NCBI RefSeq assembly: GCF_030165005.1
Contig: NZ_JASNNW010000023.1
Coordinates: 1 to 64,000 of the forward strand
Source: Blastococcus capsensis
Lineage (GTDB): Bacteria > Actinomycetota > Actinomycetes > Mycobacteriales > Geodermatophilaceae
Length of the DNA stretch: 64,000 nt
Direction of reading: 5' to 3'
Position 1 is the first letter of the stretch, and each line of letters starts with the position of its first letter. Of the stretch, positions 22,761-36,345 are shown piece by piece. Below the pieces are notes generated by a model. That model was not told where the DNA came from and did no database searches. It saw only the letters and a program-made list of their open reading frames with translations. Both the position numbers and the translations under genes were made by a program.

Positions 22761-23723
22761 CTATTCCTGCGGCTGCTCGAAGGTGATGACGGTCCAGCCC
22801 AGCAGCAGGCGGTCGCCGTCGGAGAGCGGGTGGGCCACCCCCGGCTCCAGCTGGGTCCACTCGGTGGCCTCGGGGCCGGCGACGTGGGTGCCGTTGAGCG
22901 AGCCCAGGTCGACCAGCGAGACCTCACGACCGGAACGGGTCAGCGCGGCGTGCGCCGAGGACAGCACGTTCTGGGTGTCGGCGATCGGCACGGCCCGCGC
23001 CGATCCGCTGCTCACCATCTCGTGGTTGTCGGGGCGCCGGCCCAGCACGAGGTCCTCGTCGATCGTGACGACCATGCCGTCGTCGAAGCGCAGGATCGGC
23101 GCGGCGTCCGACGGGTCCGGGCGCCAGAAGGCGGTCTGCTCACCGGACTCCGGACGGGCCGCCGACGCCGACGAGGAGCCGCGGGTCGCGCCGAACCCGG
23201 CGTCGGTGCCGGCCGAGAACGGCGACTGCGCCGGCGCTGCGGCCGTGGGCGCCGCGCCGACCGGGGCGGGACCGGTCAGGTGCAGCGTCGCGCCGCTCCC
23301 GGGCACGGTGCCCTCGACGAGGTCGTAGCTCACGCCTGGCGGGGTACCGGGGGCCGACTGACCGGGGCCGACGTACAGCGACTGCCCCAGCGAGAAGCCG
23401 GACGCGAGCGTGCCGCCGTCCACCGACGAGCCGGAGACGGGGACGCCGTCGACGGCCGGCTGGCCTTTGCCTGCCCAGAGCGCGACGCCGGTACCGGCGT
23501 CGCTGGTCAGGACGAGCGCGAAGGAGGCGCCGCCGGAGGCGAGCGAGCTCACCTGCGCCCCTACGGCGGCCAGGACGCGGTCGGCGCCGGGACCCGCCAC
23601 GCCCAGGCAGGCGTGGAGAGCCGACACCAGGGCGGGCGAACCGGGAGCGTCGACCCACAGCAGGCCGCCGCCACGGCGGGCGACGACGGCATCTCCGGGG
23701 AGGACTTCACAGCGGTCGGGCAT
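22761..23723 (-). CDS. FHA-domain protein
   Basis: A 320-residue soluble protein with a C-terminal forkhead-associated domain that binds phosphothreonine. The FHA hallmarks are GRRPDN, LSSAHAAL (Ser-x-x-His) and DLGSLNGTHV (Asn-Gly), roughly residues 220-315. The first 150 residues form a Gly/Ala-rich globular region I do not recognise, joined by a Pro/Ala/Ser-rich linker. The ATG at 23723 is chosen because it gives the compact MPDRCEVLPGDAVV start. It sits between glgX and glgP, so Ser/Thr-kinase input to storage metabolism is possible but only inferred. Confidence 0.85.
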   Translation of the reverse strand: MPDRCEVLPGDAVVARRGGGLLWVDAPGSPALVSALHACLGVAGPGADRVLAAVGAQVSSLASGGASFALVLTSDAGTGVALWAGKGQPAVDGVPVSGSSVDGGTLASGFSLGQSLYVGPGQSAPGTPPGVSYDLVEGTVPGSGATLHLTGPAPVGAAPTAAAPAQSPFSAGTDAGFGATRGSSSASAARPESGEQTAFWRPDPSDAAPILRFDDGMVVTIDEDLVLGRRPDNHEMVSSGSARAVPIADTQNVLSSAHAALTRSGREVSLVDLGSLNGTHVAGPEATEWTQLEPGVAHPLSDGDRLLLGWTVITFEQPQE

Positions 23724-23845
23724 GGCGTCCAGCCTAGTGATGTCCAGCCGGTCTGGCTGGGCGCAGGCTCCCGCCACGCCGGGGTGTCGCGACGTCACAC
23801 GAGGTCACTGTGGTCGGCGTGGTCCGAGTGTCCGCTGTGCTGTCG

Positions 23846-26395
23846 TCAGGCGATGCTCACCACGCCGAGCTCCGCCGGATCGGCCAGGTACTCGGAGTGC
23901 GGGAGCACCCGCACGGTGTAGCCGAAGGCGCCGGTCCGCTCGAGGGGGACCGTGGCGGTGAACCAGTGCCGCGAACCGTCTCCGTGCTCGTGGGTCATCG
24001 GCACCGTCGTCACCTCGTGCAGCCCGTCGGCGTCGTCCACCCGGCCGTAGGCCGCCTGCACCTCGACGTCGGCGGGCTCGAGGCCGGGCAGCTCCACCTC
24101 GGCGCGCAGCGCCACGCTCGACCCGATCTCCGGGGTGTCCCCGGCTCCGGTCGCCTCCACGTGGGCGACCCGGACGTCGTGCCAGTGGTGCAGCAGGTGC
24201 GCGCGCCACGCGGCCTCGGTCCGCGCCGGGGCGTAACCGTCGGTGGCCATCGCGCGAGCCGACCCCGCGGCCGGCACGTAGAGCGCCTGCACGTAGTCGC
24301 GGACCATCCGCGTGGCCAGCACCTTGGGCCCGGTCTCGCGCAGCGTGTGCCGGACCATCTCCACCCACCGGCCCGGGACCCCGTCGCGGTCGGTCTCGTA
24401 GAACCGCGGGAGCACCTGGGTGTCGAGCAGCTCGTAGATCGCCCGCGCCTCGACCTCGTCCCGCCGGTCCTGGTCGCTCACGCCGTCGGCGGTCGGGATC
24501 GCCCAGCCGTTCTGGCCGTCGAACCACTCGTCCCACCAACCGTCGCGGATGGAGAGGTTCAGGCCGCCGTTGAGCGCGGCCTTCATCCCGGAGGTCCCGC
24601 AGGCCTCGAGCGGCCGCAGCGGGTTGTTCAGCCAGACGTCGCAGCCCCAGTAGAGGTAGCGGGCCATGCCGATGTCGTAGCCGGGCAGGAAGGCGATCCG
24701 GTGGCGGATCTCCGGGTCGTCGGCGAACGCGACCATCTGCTGGATGAGCTTCTTGCCGCCGTCGTCGGCCGGGTGGCTCTTCCCGGCGATGACGAGCTGC
24801 AGCGGACGTTCCGGGTCGAGCAGGAGCGCCTTGAGCCGTTCGGGGTCGCGCAGCATGAGGGTCAGCCGCTTGTACGAGGGCACCCGCCGGGCGAAGCCGA
24901 TGGTGAGGACGTCGGGGTCGAAGGCGGTGTCGGTCCAGCCGACCTCTACCCCGGTCGCGCCGCGCGAGAGCGCCGTCTCCCGGATGCGGCGGCGGACCTC
25001 GTCGACCAGACGGGCCCGCAGCCTGCGGCGGGTCGCCCACAGCTCCGCGGCGGGGATGCGGTCCACCCCGTCGAAGTGCACCGGGCCGTCGATGTACACC
25101 GAGTCACCCTGGCTCGACGTCTGGGTGCCCATCTCCACCAGCTCGCGCGCGGTCCAGGTGGGGGCGTGCACGCCGTTGGTGATCGAGCCGATCGGCACGT
25201 CGCGCTCGTCGAAGCCCGGCCACAGATCATTGAACATCCCGCGGCTGACGTGCCCGTGCAGCATGCTGACGCCGTTGGCGCGCTGGCCGAGCCGCAGCCC
25301 CATGTGCGCCATGTTGAACTTCGCCGGGTCGTCCTCTGACCCGAGCGGGAGCAGCTGGTCCATGGGCACGCCGAACCCGGTGAAGTAGCGCTCGATGAGG
25401 GCCTTCGGGAACCGGTCGATGCCTGCCGGCACCGGCGTGTGCGTGGTGAACACGGTGCCGGCGCGGACCGCCTGCAGTGCCTCGGCGAAGGTCAGGCCGT
25501 GCGCCTCGGTCAGCTCGCGGATGCGCTCGACGCCCTGGAAGCCGGCGTGGCCCTCGTTGGCGTGGAACACCTCCGGCTGCGGGGTGCCGGTCAGCGAGCA
25601 GTAGGCGCGCAGCGCCCGCACGCCGCCGATGCCCAGCAGCATCTCCTGGCGGAGGCGGTGGTCCTCGTCGCCGCCGTACAGCCGGTCGGTGACCAGCCGC
25701 TCGACGGGGGTGTTCTCCTCGATGTCGCTGTCGAGGAGCAGCAACGACACCCGGCCGACCTGGACGCGCCAGACGTGCGCGTGCAGGGTGCGGCCCTCGG
25801 GCAGCGGCACGTTGATGACCACGGCCGAGCCGTCGGCCTGGCGCAGCAGCTTGATCGGCAGGCCGTGCGGGTCGAGGGACGGGTAGTGCTCCAGCTGCCA
25901 GCCGTCGGCCGACAGCCCCTGGCTGAAGTAGCCGGCCCGGTAGAGCAGACCCACGCCGATCAGGGGGACGCCGAGGTCGGAGGCCGCCTTGAGGTGGTCG
26001 CCCGCAAGGATGCCCAGCCCGCCGGAGTACTGCGGCAGCACCTCGCTGATGCCGAACTCCGCGGAGAAGTAGGCGATCGTCGCCGGCACCTCGGCCCCCA
26101 GCGACTGGTACCAGCGCGGGGTGGCGAGGTACTCCTCGAGGTCGTCGACCGCGTCGGTCAGCCGGCGGACGAAGCGTCGGTCCTTGGCCAGCGCCGCGAG
26201 CCGATCGGCCGACACCTCGCCGAGCGCACGCACCGGGTCCCCGCCGCAGCGCTGCCACAGGTCCGGGTCGAGGGTCTCGAACAGGTCCCGGGTCTCCGCG
26301 TGCCAGGACCAGCGGAGGTTCATCACCAGCTGGGACAGCGGCAGGAGCGGCTCGGGCAGAGCGGCACGGACGGTGAACCGACGGAGAGCTCGCAC
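23846..26395 (-). CDS. glgP: Alpha-glucan (glycogen) phosphorylase
   Basis: Releases glucose-1-phosphate from alpha-1,4-glucan. The 849-residue length and N-terminus (LPLSQLVMNLRWSWHAETRD) match the short bacterial GlgP type known from mycobacteria (Rv1328-like), not the MalP type. The PLP site is in EACGTSGMKAALNGGLNLSI. The active-site stretch PAGIDRFPKALIERYF and the DUF3417-like N-terminal region (IAYFSAEFGISEVLPQYSGG) are present. The start codon is GTG. It diverges from glgE across about 150 bp containing a perfect 12-bp inverted repeat, so breakdown and synthesis may be regulated together. Confidence 0.95.
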   Translation of the reverse strand: MRALRRFTVRAALPEPLLPLSQLVMNLRWSWHAETRDLFETLDPDLWQRCGGDPVRALGEVSADRLAALAKDRRFVRRLTDAVDDLEEYLATPRWYQSLGAEVPATIAYFSAEFGISEVLPQYSGGLGILAGDHLKAASDLGVPLIGVGLLYRAGYFSQGLSADGWQLEHYPSLDPHGLPIKLLRQADGSAVVINVPLPEGRTLHAHVWRVQVGRVSLLLLDSDIEENTPVERLVTDRLYGGDEDHRLRQEMLLGIGGVRALRAYCSLTGTPQPEVFHANEGHAGFQGVERIRELTEAHGLTFAEALQAVRAGTVFTTHTPVPAGIDRFPKALIERYFTGFGVPMDQLLPLGSEDDPAKFNMAHMGLRLGQRANGVSMLHGHVSRGMFNDLWPGFDERDVPIGSITNGVHAPTWTARELVEMGTQTSSQGDSVYIDGPVHFDGVDRIPAAELWATRRRLRARLVDEVRRRIRETALSRGATGVEVGWTDTAFDPDVLTIGFARRVPSYKRLTLMLRDPERLKALLLDPERPLQLVIAGKSHPADDGGKKLIQQMVAFADDPEIRHRIAFLPGYDIGMARYLYWGCDVWLNNPLRPLEACGTSGMKAALNGGLNLSIRDGWWDEWFDGQNGWAIPTADGVSDQDRRDEVEARAIYELLDTQVLPRFYETDRDGVPGRWVEMVRHTLRETGPKVLATRMVRDYVQALYVPAAGSARAMATDGYAPARTEAAWRAHLLHHWHDVRVAHVEATGAGDTPEIGSSVALRAEVELPGLEPADVEVQAAYGRVDDADGLHEVTTVPMTHEHGDGSRHWFTATVPLERTGAFGYTVRVLPHSEYLADPAELGVVSIA

Positions 26396-26415
26396 CGGAC
26401 GAGACTAACGAGTCC

Positions 26416-26458
26416 CGGCGTACCGGGGAGGCTTCTCCGGAGACTTCCCGGTACGCCG
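26416..26458. promoter_or_regulatory. 12-bp perfect inverted repeat between glgP and glgE
   Basis: CGGCGTACCGGG (26416-26427) and CCCGGTACGCCG (26447-26458) are perfect complements 19 nt apart, with a smaller palindrome CTCCGGAG in the spacer. It lies 21 bp upstream of the glgP start and about 95 bp upstream of glgE. The position suits a dimeric repressor controlling both genes; a leader hairpin is the alternative. Confidence 0.5.
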
Positions 26459-26552
26459 CGCCGGCGTCCCCGGCAGCTCGGACGGGTGAGACGGCGGGGG
26501 CAGATGATCGGCCGAGATGCTGGTGGGGCGGCACCTCGATAGCGTGACCCGG

Positions 26553-28586
26553 ATGAATGGCCGCGCTGACCTCCGCCTCGGCATCACCGATGTCGCCCCC
26601 GTCGTGTCCGGCGGGTCCTTCTCGGCCCGTGCGGTCGTCGGGGAACACCTGCCGATCACCGCCACCGTCTTCCGCGAAGGCCACGACGCCGTCGCGGCGA
26701 ACGTCGTCTGGACCGCCCCGGGTGAGGACGACTCGACCGCACCCTTCGTGCGCATGGCGAAGCTCCCGCCGGAACCCGACCGCTGGATCGCCGGCGTCGT
26801 CCCGGACCGGGAGGGGCGGTGGTCGTTCTGCGTCGAGGCGTGGAGCGACCCGCTCGCCACGTGGAAGCACGCCGTCGAGGTGAAGGTGGAGGCCGGTCAG
26901 GGGCCGGACGAGCTCGCCAACGACCTGGAGGAGGGCGCCCGGCTGCTGGACCGGGTCGCCGCCGGGGCCGACGGCGGGTGGCGGGACCGCGTCGCCGCGG
27001 CAGCCACGGCCCTGCGCGACTCCTCCCAGGAGCTCACCGTGCGCATCGCGCCGGCGCTCGCGGCCGGTCTCCAGCGCTACCTGTACGAGCACCCGGTGCG
27101 CGAGCTGGTCACCCGCTCGCCGCGGTACGAGGTGTGGGTCGACCGGCGCGAGGCGCTCTACGGCTCCTGGTACGAGTTCTTCCCGCGCTCGGAGGGGCCG
27201 GTGGTCGGAGGCGCGCCGACGCACGGGACGTTCACCACCGCCGGCGACCGGCTGCCCGCGATCGCCGACATGGGTTTCGACGTCGTCTACCTGCCCCCGA
27301 TCCACCCGATCGGCAAGGTCAACCGCAAGGGCCCGAACTCCCCGCAGTTCCCCGGCGGCAACCCGCACGACATCGGCCCGGACGAGGTCGGGTCACCCTG
27401 GGCCATCGGCAGCGACGAGGGCGGGCACGACGCCGTGCACCCGCAACTCGGCACGATGGACGACTTCCGCGCGTTCGTGCAGCGCTCCCGCGATCTCGGC
27501 ATGGAGGTCGCGCTCGACCTCGCGCTGCAGGCGGCGCCCGACCACCCGTGGGTCGCCGCGCACCCGGAGTGGTTCACCACCAAGCCGGACGGCACGATCG
27601 CCTACGCGGAGAACCCGCCGAAGAAGTACCAGGACATCTACCCGGTCAACTTCGACAACGACCCCGAGGGCCTCTACGCCGAGGTGCTGCGGGTCGTGCG
27701 GGTGTGGATGGACGCCGGCGTGCGGATCTTCCGCGTCGACAACCCGCACACCAAGCCGCTGAACTTCTGGCACTGGCTGATCTGGGAGGTCAAGAAGACC
27801 GATCCGGACGTGCTCTTCCTCGCCGAGGCGTTCACCCGGCCGGCGATGATGCACCAGCTGGCCAGGCTCGGGTTCACGCAGTCCTACACGTACTTCACCT
27901 GGCGCACGGAACGGCAGGAGCTCGAGGAGTACGGCCGGGAACTGGCCGCGAACAGCCACTACATGCGGCCGAACTTCTTCGTGAACACCCCGGACATCCT
28001 GCACGAGTCGCTGCAGTTCGGCGGCCCGCCGATGTTCAAGATCCGGGCCGCGCTCGCCTCGATGATGAGCCCGACGTGGGGCGTCTACTCCGGCTTCGAG
28101 CTGTTCGAGCACGTGGCGGTGAAGCCGGGCAGCGAGGAGTACCTCGACAGCGAGAAGTACTCGCTGCGTCCCCGTGACTGGGCCGGCGCCGAGACGTCGG
28201 GCCGCAGCCTCGCCCCGTACCTGCGGCGGCTCAACGAGATCCGGCGGGCGCACCCGGCACTGCAGCAGCTGCGCACGCTGCGGTTCCACCAGGTCGACAA
28301 CCCGAACCTGCTCTGCTTCACCAAGACCGACCCCGGGTCGCAGGACGCCGTCCTGGTCGTGGTCAACCTCTCGAGCCACAACACCCAGATCGGGACGACG
28401 GCGCTGGACCTGCCTCTCCTCGGTCTGGACTGGCACGAACGCTTCGCGGTCACCGACGAGCTCAGCGGCGCCCGGTACGACTGGGGCCAGTTCAACTACG
28501 TGGAGCTCGACCCCTACCGGGACCCGGCGCACGTCTTCGCGGTCACCTTCCCGCGGTCCGTGCAGTTCCCCCCGCCTATCGCCTGA
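26553..28586 (+). CDS. glgE: Alpha-1,4-glucan:maltose-1-phosphate maltosyltransferase GlgE
   Basis: GH13 subfamily 3 enzyme that adds maltose from maltose-1-phosphate to alpha-glucan chains. The N-terminal region [18 protein letters not shown] and the family-specific [20 protein letters not shown] are present. Catalytic motifs are [29 protein letters not shown] (nucleophile Asp) and [14 protein letters not shown] (acid Glu). The ATG at 26553 gives 677 residues and the usual N-terminus; an ATG at 26517 and a GTG at 26544 are also in frame. It heads the glgE-treS-mak-glgB run, the complete trehalose-to-glucan pathway. Confidence 0.95.
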   Translation: MNGRADLRLGITDVAPVVSGGSFSARAVVGEHLPITATVFREGHDAVAANVVWTAPGEDDSTAPFVRMAKLPPEPDRWIAGVVPDREGRWSFCVEAWSDPLATWKHAVEVKVEAGQGPDELANDLEEGARLLDRVAAGADGGWRDRVAAAATALRDSSQELTVRIAPALAAGLQRYLYEHPVRELVTRSPRYEVWVDRREALYGSWYEFFPRSEGPVVGGAPTHGTFTTAGDRLPAIADMGFDVVYLPPIHPIGKVNRKGPNSPQFPGGNPHDIGPDEVGSPWAIGSDEGGHDAVHPQLGTMDDFRAFVQRSRDLGMEVALDLALQAAPDHPWVAAHPEWFTTKPDGTIAYAENPPKKYQDIYPVNFDNDPEGLYAEVLRVVRVWMDAGVRIFRVDNPHTKPLNFWHWLIWEVKKTDPDVLFLAEAFTRPAMMHQLARLGFTQSYTYFTWRTERQELEEYGRELAANSHYMRPNFFVNTPDILHESLQFGGPPMFKIRAALASMMSPTWGVYSGFELFEHVAVKPGSEEYLDSEKYSLRPRDWAGAETSGRSLAPYLRRLNEIRRAHPALQQLRTLRFHQVDNPNLLCFTKTDPGSQDAVLVVVNLSSHNTQIGTTALDLPLLGLDWHERFAVTDELSGARYDWGQFNYVELDPYRDPAHVFAVTFPRSVQFPPPIA

Positions 28587-28598
28587 GAATCGATTCCC

Positions 28599-28652
28599 GG
28601 CCCCGTCCCGGGTCCCGCCCTGAGCCTGCGAAGGGTGGGGAGGACGGGGTCC
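28599..28652. terminator. Hairpin family copy B, between glgE and treS
   Basis: GGCCCCGTCC pairs with GGACGGGGTCC outside and CCCGCCC with GGGTGGGG inside, loop TGAGCCTGCGAA. It is the reverse complement of the type seen at 19592, and the two match closely over their whole length. It lies within the glgE-treS gap, so it could attenuate read-through or stabilise the glgE mRNA end. Confidence 0.6.
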
Positions 28653-28678
28653 TTCTACCGAGAGGGAACCCACTCCCG

Positions 28679-30499
28679 ATGACCGTTCCCGTCCCCGACT
28701 CCCGAGGCAACCACTCCCCGCTCCCGCCGCCCGGGACCGATCCCGAGTGGTACAAGCGCGCGGTCTTCTACGAGGTCCTGGTCCGCGGCTTCTCGGACAG
28801 CAACGCCGACGGCGTCGGCGACCTGCGCGGCATGATCGACAAGCTGGACTACCTCCAGTGGCTGGGTGTCGACTGCCTGTGGCTGCCGCCGTTCTTCGCC
28901 TCGCCCCTGCGTGACGGCGGCTACGACGTCAGCGACTACACCGCCGTCCTGCCGGAGTTCGGCAACATCGAGGACTTCCACGAGTTCCTCGACGAGGCCC
29001 ACGCCCGGGGGATGCGCGTGATCATCGACTTCGTCATGAACCACACCTCGGACCAGCACCCCTGGTTCCAGGCCAGCCGCAGTGATCCGGACGGCGATTA
29101 CGGTGACTTCTACGTATGGGCCGACGACGACACCGGCTACGCCGACGCGCGGATCATCTTCGTCGACACCGAGAGCTCGAACTGGAGCTTCGACCCGGTC
29201 CGCAAGCAGTACTTCTGGCACCGCTTCTTCTCCCACCAGCCGGACCTCAACTTCGAGAACCCGAAGGTGCAGGAGGCGATCATCGACGCCCTGCGCTTCT
29301 GGCTGGACCTGGGCATCGACGGCTTCCGGCTCGACGCCGTCCCCTACCTCTTCGAGGAGGAGGGCACCAACTGCGAGAACCTGCCGAAGACCCACGAGTT
29401 CCTCAAGCACGTGCGCAAGGTGGTCGACGCCGACTACCCCGACACGGTCCTGCTCTGCGAGGCCAACCAGTGGCCGGCCGACGTCGTCGAGTACTTCGGC
29501 GAGAACGGCGACGAGTGCCAGATGGCCTTCCACTTCCCGGTCATGCCGCGCCTGTTCATGGCCGTCCGCCGGGAGCAGCGCTTCCCGATCTCGGAGATCA
29601 TGGCCCAGACGCCGGCCATCCCCGACAACTGCACCTGGGGCGTCTTCCTCCGCAACCACGACGAGCTGACCCTCGAGATGGTCACCGACGAGGAACGCGA
29701 CTACATGTGGGACGAATACGCCAAGGATCCCCGCATGAAGGCCAACATCGGCATCCGCCGGCGGCTGGCCCCGCTGCTGGACAACGACGTGAACACCCTC
29801 GAGCTGTTCAACGCGCTGCTGCTGTCGCTGCCCGGGTCGCCGGTCCTCTACTACGGCGACGAGATCGGGATGGGCGACAACATCTGGCTCGGTGACCGCG
29901 ACGGCGTCCGCACCCCGATGCAGTGGACCCCCGACCGCAACGGCGGCTTCTCGACCGCGGACCCCCAGCGCATGTACCTGCCGCTCAACCAGGACCCGGT
30001 CTACGGCTACCAGGTCACCAACGTGGAGTCGCAGCTGCGCAACACCAACTCGTTGCTGCAGTGGCTGCGCCGGATGATCCAGGTCCGCGGCCAGCACCCC
30101 ACGTTCGGCCTGGGCAGCTTCGCCGAGATCGGGTCGCGCAACCCCACGGTGCTGTCGTTCGTCCGCGAGTTCGGCGACGACGTGGTGCTGTGCGTGAACA
30201 ACCTGTCGCGGTTCCCGCAGCCGGTCGAGCTGGACCTACGGCGGTTCGAGGGCTACACCCCGGTCGAGCTCACCGGCCGGGTGGAGTTCCCGCAGATCGG
30301 CGTCCTGCCGTACATGCTGACCCTCGCCGGGCACGGCTTCTACTGGTTCGAGCTCTCCAAGCCGACCGAGCCGGCCCCCGACGAGCACGAGGACTGGGCC
30401 AACGCCACCTCCAGCGCCGTCGCCGACTCCCTGCTGGCCGCCGGGGTGGTCAGCGCCGCTGACGAGACCCCGTCCGACGAGTCCGGAGGCCCCCGATGA
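28679..30499 (+). CDS. treS: Trehalose synthase TreS
   Basis: Isomerises trehalose and maltose; in the GlgE pathway it supplies maltose to Mak. GH13 motifs are in order: [37 protein letters not shown] (nucleophile), [18 protein letters not shown] (acid) and [15 protein letters not shown]. Length 606 is normal for an actinobacterial TreS without a fused maltokinase. A purine-rich GAGAGGG lies 13 nt upstream of the ATG. The stop overlaps the mak start by 4 bp (ATGA, 30496-30499), so the two products should be made together; TreS and Mak are known to form a complex in mycobacteria. Confidence 0.96.
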   Translation: MTVPVPDSRGNHSPLPPPGTDPEWYKRAVFYEVLVRGFSDSNADGVGDLRGMIDKLDYLQWLGVDCLWLPPFFASPLRDGGYDVSDYTAVLPEFGNIEDFHEFLDEAHARGMRVIIDFVMNHTSDQHPWFQASRSDPDGDYGDFYVWADDDTGYADARIIFVDTESSNWSFDPVRKQYFWHRFFSHQPDLNFENPKVQEAIIDALRFWLDLGIDGFRLDAVPYLFEEEGTNCENLPKTHEFLKHVRKVVDADYPDTVLLCEANQWPADVVEYFGENGDECQMAFHFPVMPRLFMAVRREQRFPISEIMAQTPAIPDNCTWGVFLRNHDELTLEMVTDEERDYMWDEYAKDPRMKANIGIRRRLAPLLDNDVNTLELFNALLLSLPGSPVLYYGDEIGMGDNIWLGDRDGVRTPMQWTPDRNGGFSTADPQRMYLPLNQDPVYGYQVTNVESQLRNTNSLLQWLRRMIQVRGQHPTFGLGSFAEIGSRNPTVLSFVREFGDDVVLCVNNLSRFPQPVELDLRRFEGYTPVELTGRVEFPQIGVLPYMLTLAGHGFYWFELSKPTEPAPDEHEDWANATSSAVADSLLAAGVVSAADETPSDESGGPR

Positions 30500-31863
30500 G
30501 CGCACTGACAGAGCTGTTCCGCGAGTGGATCCCGCAGCAGCGGTGGTTCGGCGGCAAGGGCCGGGAGTGGGCCGGCGTGACCGAGGAGGGCTTCTTCCTC
30601 GACCGCGGGAACCCCGTGCTATCGGTCCACCGGGTGCAGATCGAGTACACCGACGGTGCCCGCGAGACCTACCTGGTGCCGTTGTCCTGGCGGGACCAGC
30701 AGGCCGACGAACTGGAGACGGCGTTCATCGGCGCGGTCGCGAACGAGGGGAACGAGACGTTCGCCTACGACGCGATGCGGGATCGCGAGGCCACCGCGCC
30801 CTGGCTGATCCACCTGGCCCAGGGATCGTCGGTCGGCCCGATGCACTTCTCCCCCGCCGGCGACGGCGACATCCCCGAGGGGCTGCCCGGCGACATCGTC
30901 TCCACCGAGCAGAGCAACACGTCCCTGGTCTACGGCCAGGAGGCGATCTTCAAGCTGTTCCGGCGGCTGGAGCCCGGGCTGAACCCGGACGTGGAGATCC
31001 ACGGCGCGCTGCACCGGGCGGACAACCCGCACATCGCCTCCCTGCTGGGGCACGTGGAGATCGACGACCCGTCGGGGGCGGAGCCCGCCACGGTGGCCAT
31101 GCTCCAGACGTTCGTGCCCAACGCCAGTGACGGCTGGCGGCTGGCCACCGCGAGCGTCCGGGACCTCTACGCCGAGGGGGACCTGCACGCCGATGAGGTG
31201 GGCGGCGACTTCGCGGCCGACAGCGAGCGGCTGGGTGCGGCCACGGCATCCGTGCACGCCGACATGGCGGAGGTCCTGCCCACGGAGGACGCCGCGGCGG
31301 AGTGGTTCACCACCGTCTCACGGCAGATGTCGGAGCGGCTGGACGCGGCGATCGAGGTCGTGCCCCAGCTGGCGGAGTACGCCGACGTCCTCCGGGACGT
31401 GTACGCCGCCGTCGCCGGTACCGACGAGCGGGTGGTCCGCCAGCGGGTGCACGGCGACCTCCACCTCGGCCAGGTGCTGCGCACCGTGACCGGCTGGATC
31501 ATCCTCGACTTCGAGGGCGAGCCCGCCAGGCCGCTGGCGTCCCGCCGGGAGCTCGACAGTCCGCTGCGCGACGTGGCCGGGATGCTGCGCAGCTTCGACT
31601 ACGCCGCCCGGCACCTGCTCGTGGAGCAGCCGGAGGACCCACAGCGCGAGTACCGCGCCCAGGAGTGGGCGGCCCGCAACCGTGCCGCCTACTGCGCCGG
31701 CTACTCCGGGGCCAGTGGCCTCGACCCGTGCGGCGATTCACCACTCCTCCGGGCGTTCGAGGCGGACAAGGCGGTTTACGAATGCGTCTACGAGGCGAGG
31801 AACCGCCCGCACTGGCTGATGATCCCGCTGCAGTCGATCGCCCGGCTCGCCGGCCGCGACTGA
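30496..31863 (+). CDS. mak: Maltokinase Mak (Pep2)
   Basis: Phosphorylates maltose with ATP to maltose-1-phosphate, the GlgE donor. It has the maltokinase N-terminal cap ([18 protein letters not shown]) and an aminoglycoside phosphotransferase-like kinase core. The core shows [19 protein letters not shown] (catalytic Asp) and [20 protein letters not shown] (metal-binding Asp-Phe-Glu). Length 455 is typical. The start overlaps the treS stop. glgB follows after 52 bp. Confidence 0.95.
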   Translation: MSALTELFREWIPQQRWFGGKGREWAGVTEEGFFLDRGNPVLSVHRVQIEYTDGARETYLVPLSWRDQQADELETAFIGAVANEGNETFAYDAMRDREATAPWLIHLAQGSSVGPMHFSPAGDGDIPEGLPGDIVSTEQSNTSLVYGQEAIFKLFRRLEPGLNPDVEIHGALHRADNPHIASLLGHVEIDDPSGAEPATVAMLQTFVPNASDGWRLATASVRDLYAEGDLHADEVGGDFAADSERLGAATASVHADMAEVLPTEDAAAEWFTTVSRQMSERLDAAIEVVPQLAEYADVLRDVYAAVAGTDERVVRQRVHGDLHLGQVLRTVTGWIILDFEGEPARPLASRRELDSPLRDVAGMLRSFDYAARHLLVEQPEDPQREYRAQEWAARNRAAYCAGYSGASGLDPCGDSPLLRAFEADKAVYECVYEARNRPHWLMIPLQSIARLAGRD

Positions 31864-31915
31864 GGCACCGAACCGACGGACCAGAGCACCGAGAACGGAC
31901 GAGGACGGCGAGACG

Positions 31916-34816
<2,901 letters not shown>

Positions 34817-34822
34817 CCGCCT

Positions 34823-34853
34823 CTCCGGCGCGCCGCCCCGCGGCGCGTCGGAG
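34823..34853 (+). terminator. Hairpin 3' of glgB
   Basis: CTCCGGCGCGCC pairs with GGCGCGTCGGAG (one wobble), starting 7 nt after the glgB stop. A likely intrinsic terminator for the glgE-glgB run, without a T-tract. Confidence 0.6.
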
Positions 34854-34938
34854 ATGGCCGGGGCCACGGCGTAGCGGGCATGCTGTTCGGCGCCCGTCCG
34901 GCCGCACGGGCGGCCGCGCGCACGTGGAGGACCTCCGG

Positions 34939-36330
34939 ATGAGACAGCTGCTGCTCCGTGCGGGCTGCGTGGCCCTCGCCGGCGTGCTGCTCACCGGCTG
35001 CGCCTCCCCATCGGTCCGCGGGCAGGCGTCCCCGGGCCCGGGTGAGCCGGTCGACGTCCCGGCCGAGGAGTTCCCGATCACCGGGGTGAGCGAGGAACCC
35101 ATCGACCAGTTCGCCCGCAACGCGCTCGCCGACCTCGACGCCTTCTGGTCGCAGGCCTATCCGGAGTTCTTCGGGGAGCAGTACACCCCGCTCCAGGGCG
35201 GCTACTTCTCGGTGGACTCCGTGAACCTGGACGAGAGCGCGTACCCGGAGACCGGCATCGGCTGCGAGGGTTCGTACACCGCTCCGGAGTACGTGGCCGG
35301 CAACGCCTTCTACGACGCCGTCTGTGACGTCATCGCCTACGACCGCTCGATGCTGCAGGAGCTCGCCGCCGACTACGGTCGCTTCCTGGTGCCGGTGGTC
35401 ATGGCGCACGAGTACGGCCACGCCATGCAGGGGCGCTTCGGTTTCGCCGCGTCGGGACGCAGCATCCAGGACGAGACGCAGGCCGACTGCCTGGCCGGCG
35501 CGTGGACCCGCTGGGTCGCCGACGGCCGGTCCGACCACCTGACGCTGCGGGAGCCCGAGCTCGACGACGTGATCCGGGGCTTCCTCCTGCTCCGCGACGA
35601 CGTCGGGAGCGACCCCGACGACGTGGAGGCGCACGGGTCGTACTTCGACCGTGTCTCGGCCTTCTACGACGGATTCGACACCGGCCTGGCCACCTGCCGC
35701 GACGCGTTCGGCGCGGACCGGCTGTTCACCGCCGCGGAGTTCACCCCCGGCGACCTCGACCAAGGCAACGCCGGGTTCGAGGACATCGTCGACTGGGTGG
35801 GCACCACGCTGCCCGCGTTCTGGGGCGAGGTGTTCCCCGCGGCTCTCGGCGCCGAGTTCGATGCGCCCGGGATCGAGGGCTTCCAGGGCGACGCCCCCGA
35901 CTGCGACGGGCTCGACGGCCGCGACCTGGGCTACTGCGCCGACGACGGCACCGTCTACATCGACGAGAGCGACCTCGCCGTCCCGGCGTACGACGAGATC
36001 GGCGACTTCGCGCTGGCCACCGCCATGGCCCTCCCCTATGCCCTGGCGGTGCGCGACCAGGCCGGCCTCTCGGTCGACGACAGCGCGGCCACCCGGTCGG
36101 CCGTCTGCCTCACCGGCTGGTACGAGGCGCAGTGGTACACCGACGCGTTCGGCGACCTGCTCGAGGCCGAGATCAGCCCCGGGGACCTCGACGAGGCCGT
36201 CCAGTTCCTGCTGCAGTACGGGGTCGACGACCGGGTGTTCCCGAACGTCGACATCTCCGGCTTCCAGCTGGTGGGCGCTTTCCGCGCCGGCTTCCTCGAC
36301 GGCGGCGAGGCGTGCGACCTCGGCCTCTGA
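34939..36330 (+). CDS. Neutral zinc metallopeptidase lipoprotein with degenerate second half
   Basis: A 463-residue lipoprotein (signal RQLLLRAGCVALAGVLL, lipobox LTGC). Residues about 50-230 form a zinc-metallopeptidase-like domain with H157EYGH161 in VVMAHEYGHAMQGRFGF and a downstream DETQADCLAGAWTRWV helix. This is the YpfJ/zinicin-like group. The second half looks like a divergent repeat of the first. LPAFWGEVFPAALG echoes LDAFWSQAYPEFFG, and ATAMALPYALAVRDQAGL occupies the place of the HEYGH helix with the metal ligands gone (L365PYAL369). So it is probably one active and one pseudo-peptidase domain. The ATG follows a GGAGG 12 nt upstream. Substrates are unknown. Confidence 0.8.
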   Translation: MRQLLLRAGCVALAGVLLTGCASPSVRGQASPGPGEPVDVPAEEFPITGVSEEPIDQFARNALADLDAFWSQAYPEFFGEQYTPLQGGYFSVDSVNLDESAYPETGIGCEGSYTAPEYVAGNAFYDAVCDVIAYDRSMLQELAADYGRFLVPVVMAHEYGHAMQGRFGFAASGRSIQDETQADCLAGAWTRWVADGRSDHLTLREPELDDVIRGFLLLRDDVGSDPDDVEAHGSYFDRVSAFYDGFDTGLATCRDAFGADRLFTAAEFTPGDLDQGNAGFEDIVDWVGTTLPAFWGEVFPAALGAEFDAPGIEGFQGDAPDCDGLDGRDLGYCADDGTVYIDESDLAVPAYDEIGDFALATAMALPYALAVRDQAGLSVDDSAATRSAVCLTGWYEAQWYTDAFGDLLEAEISPGDLDEAVQFLLQYGVDDRVFPNVDISGFQLVGAFRAGFLDGGEACDLGL

Positions 36331-36345
36331 GCAAGGACCCCTGGC

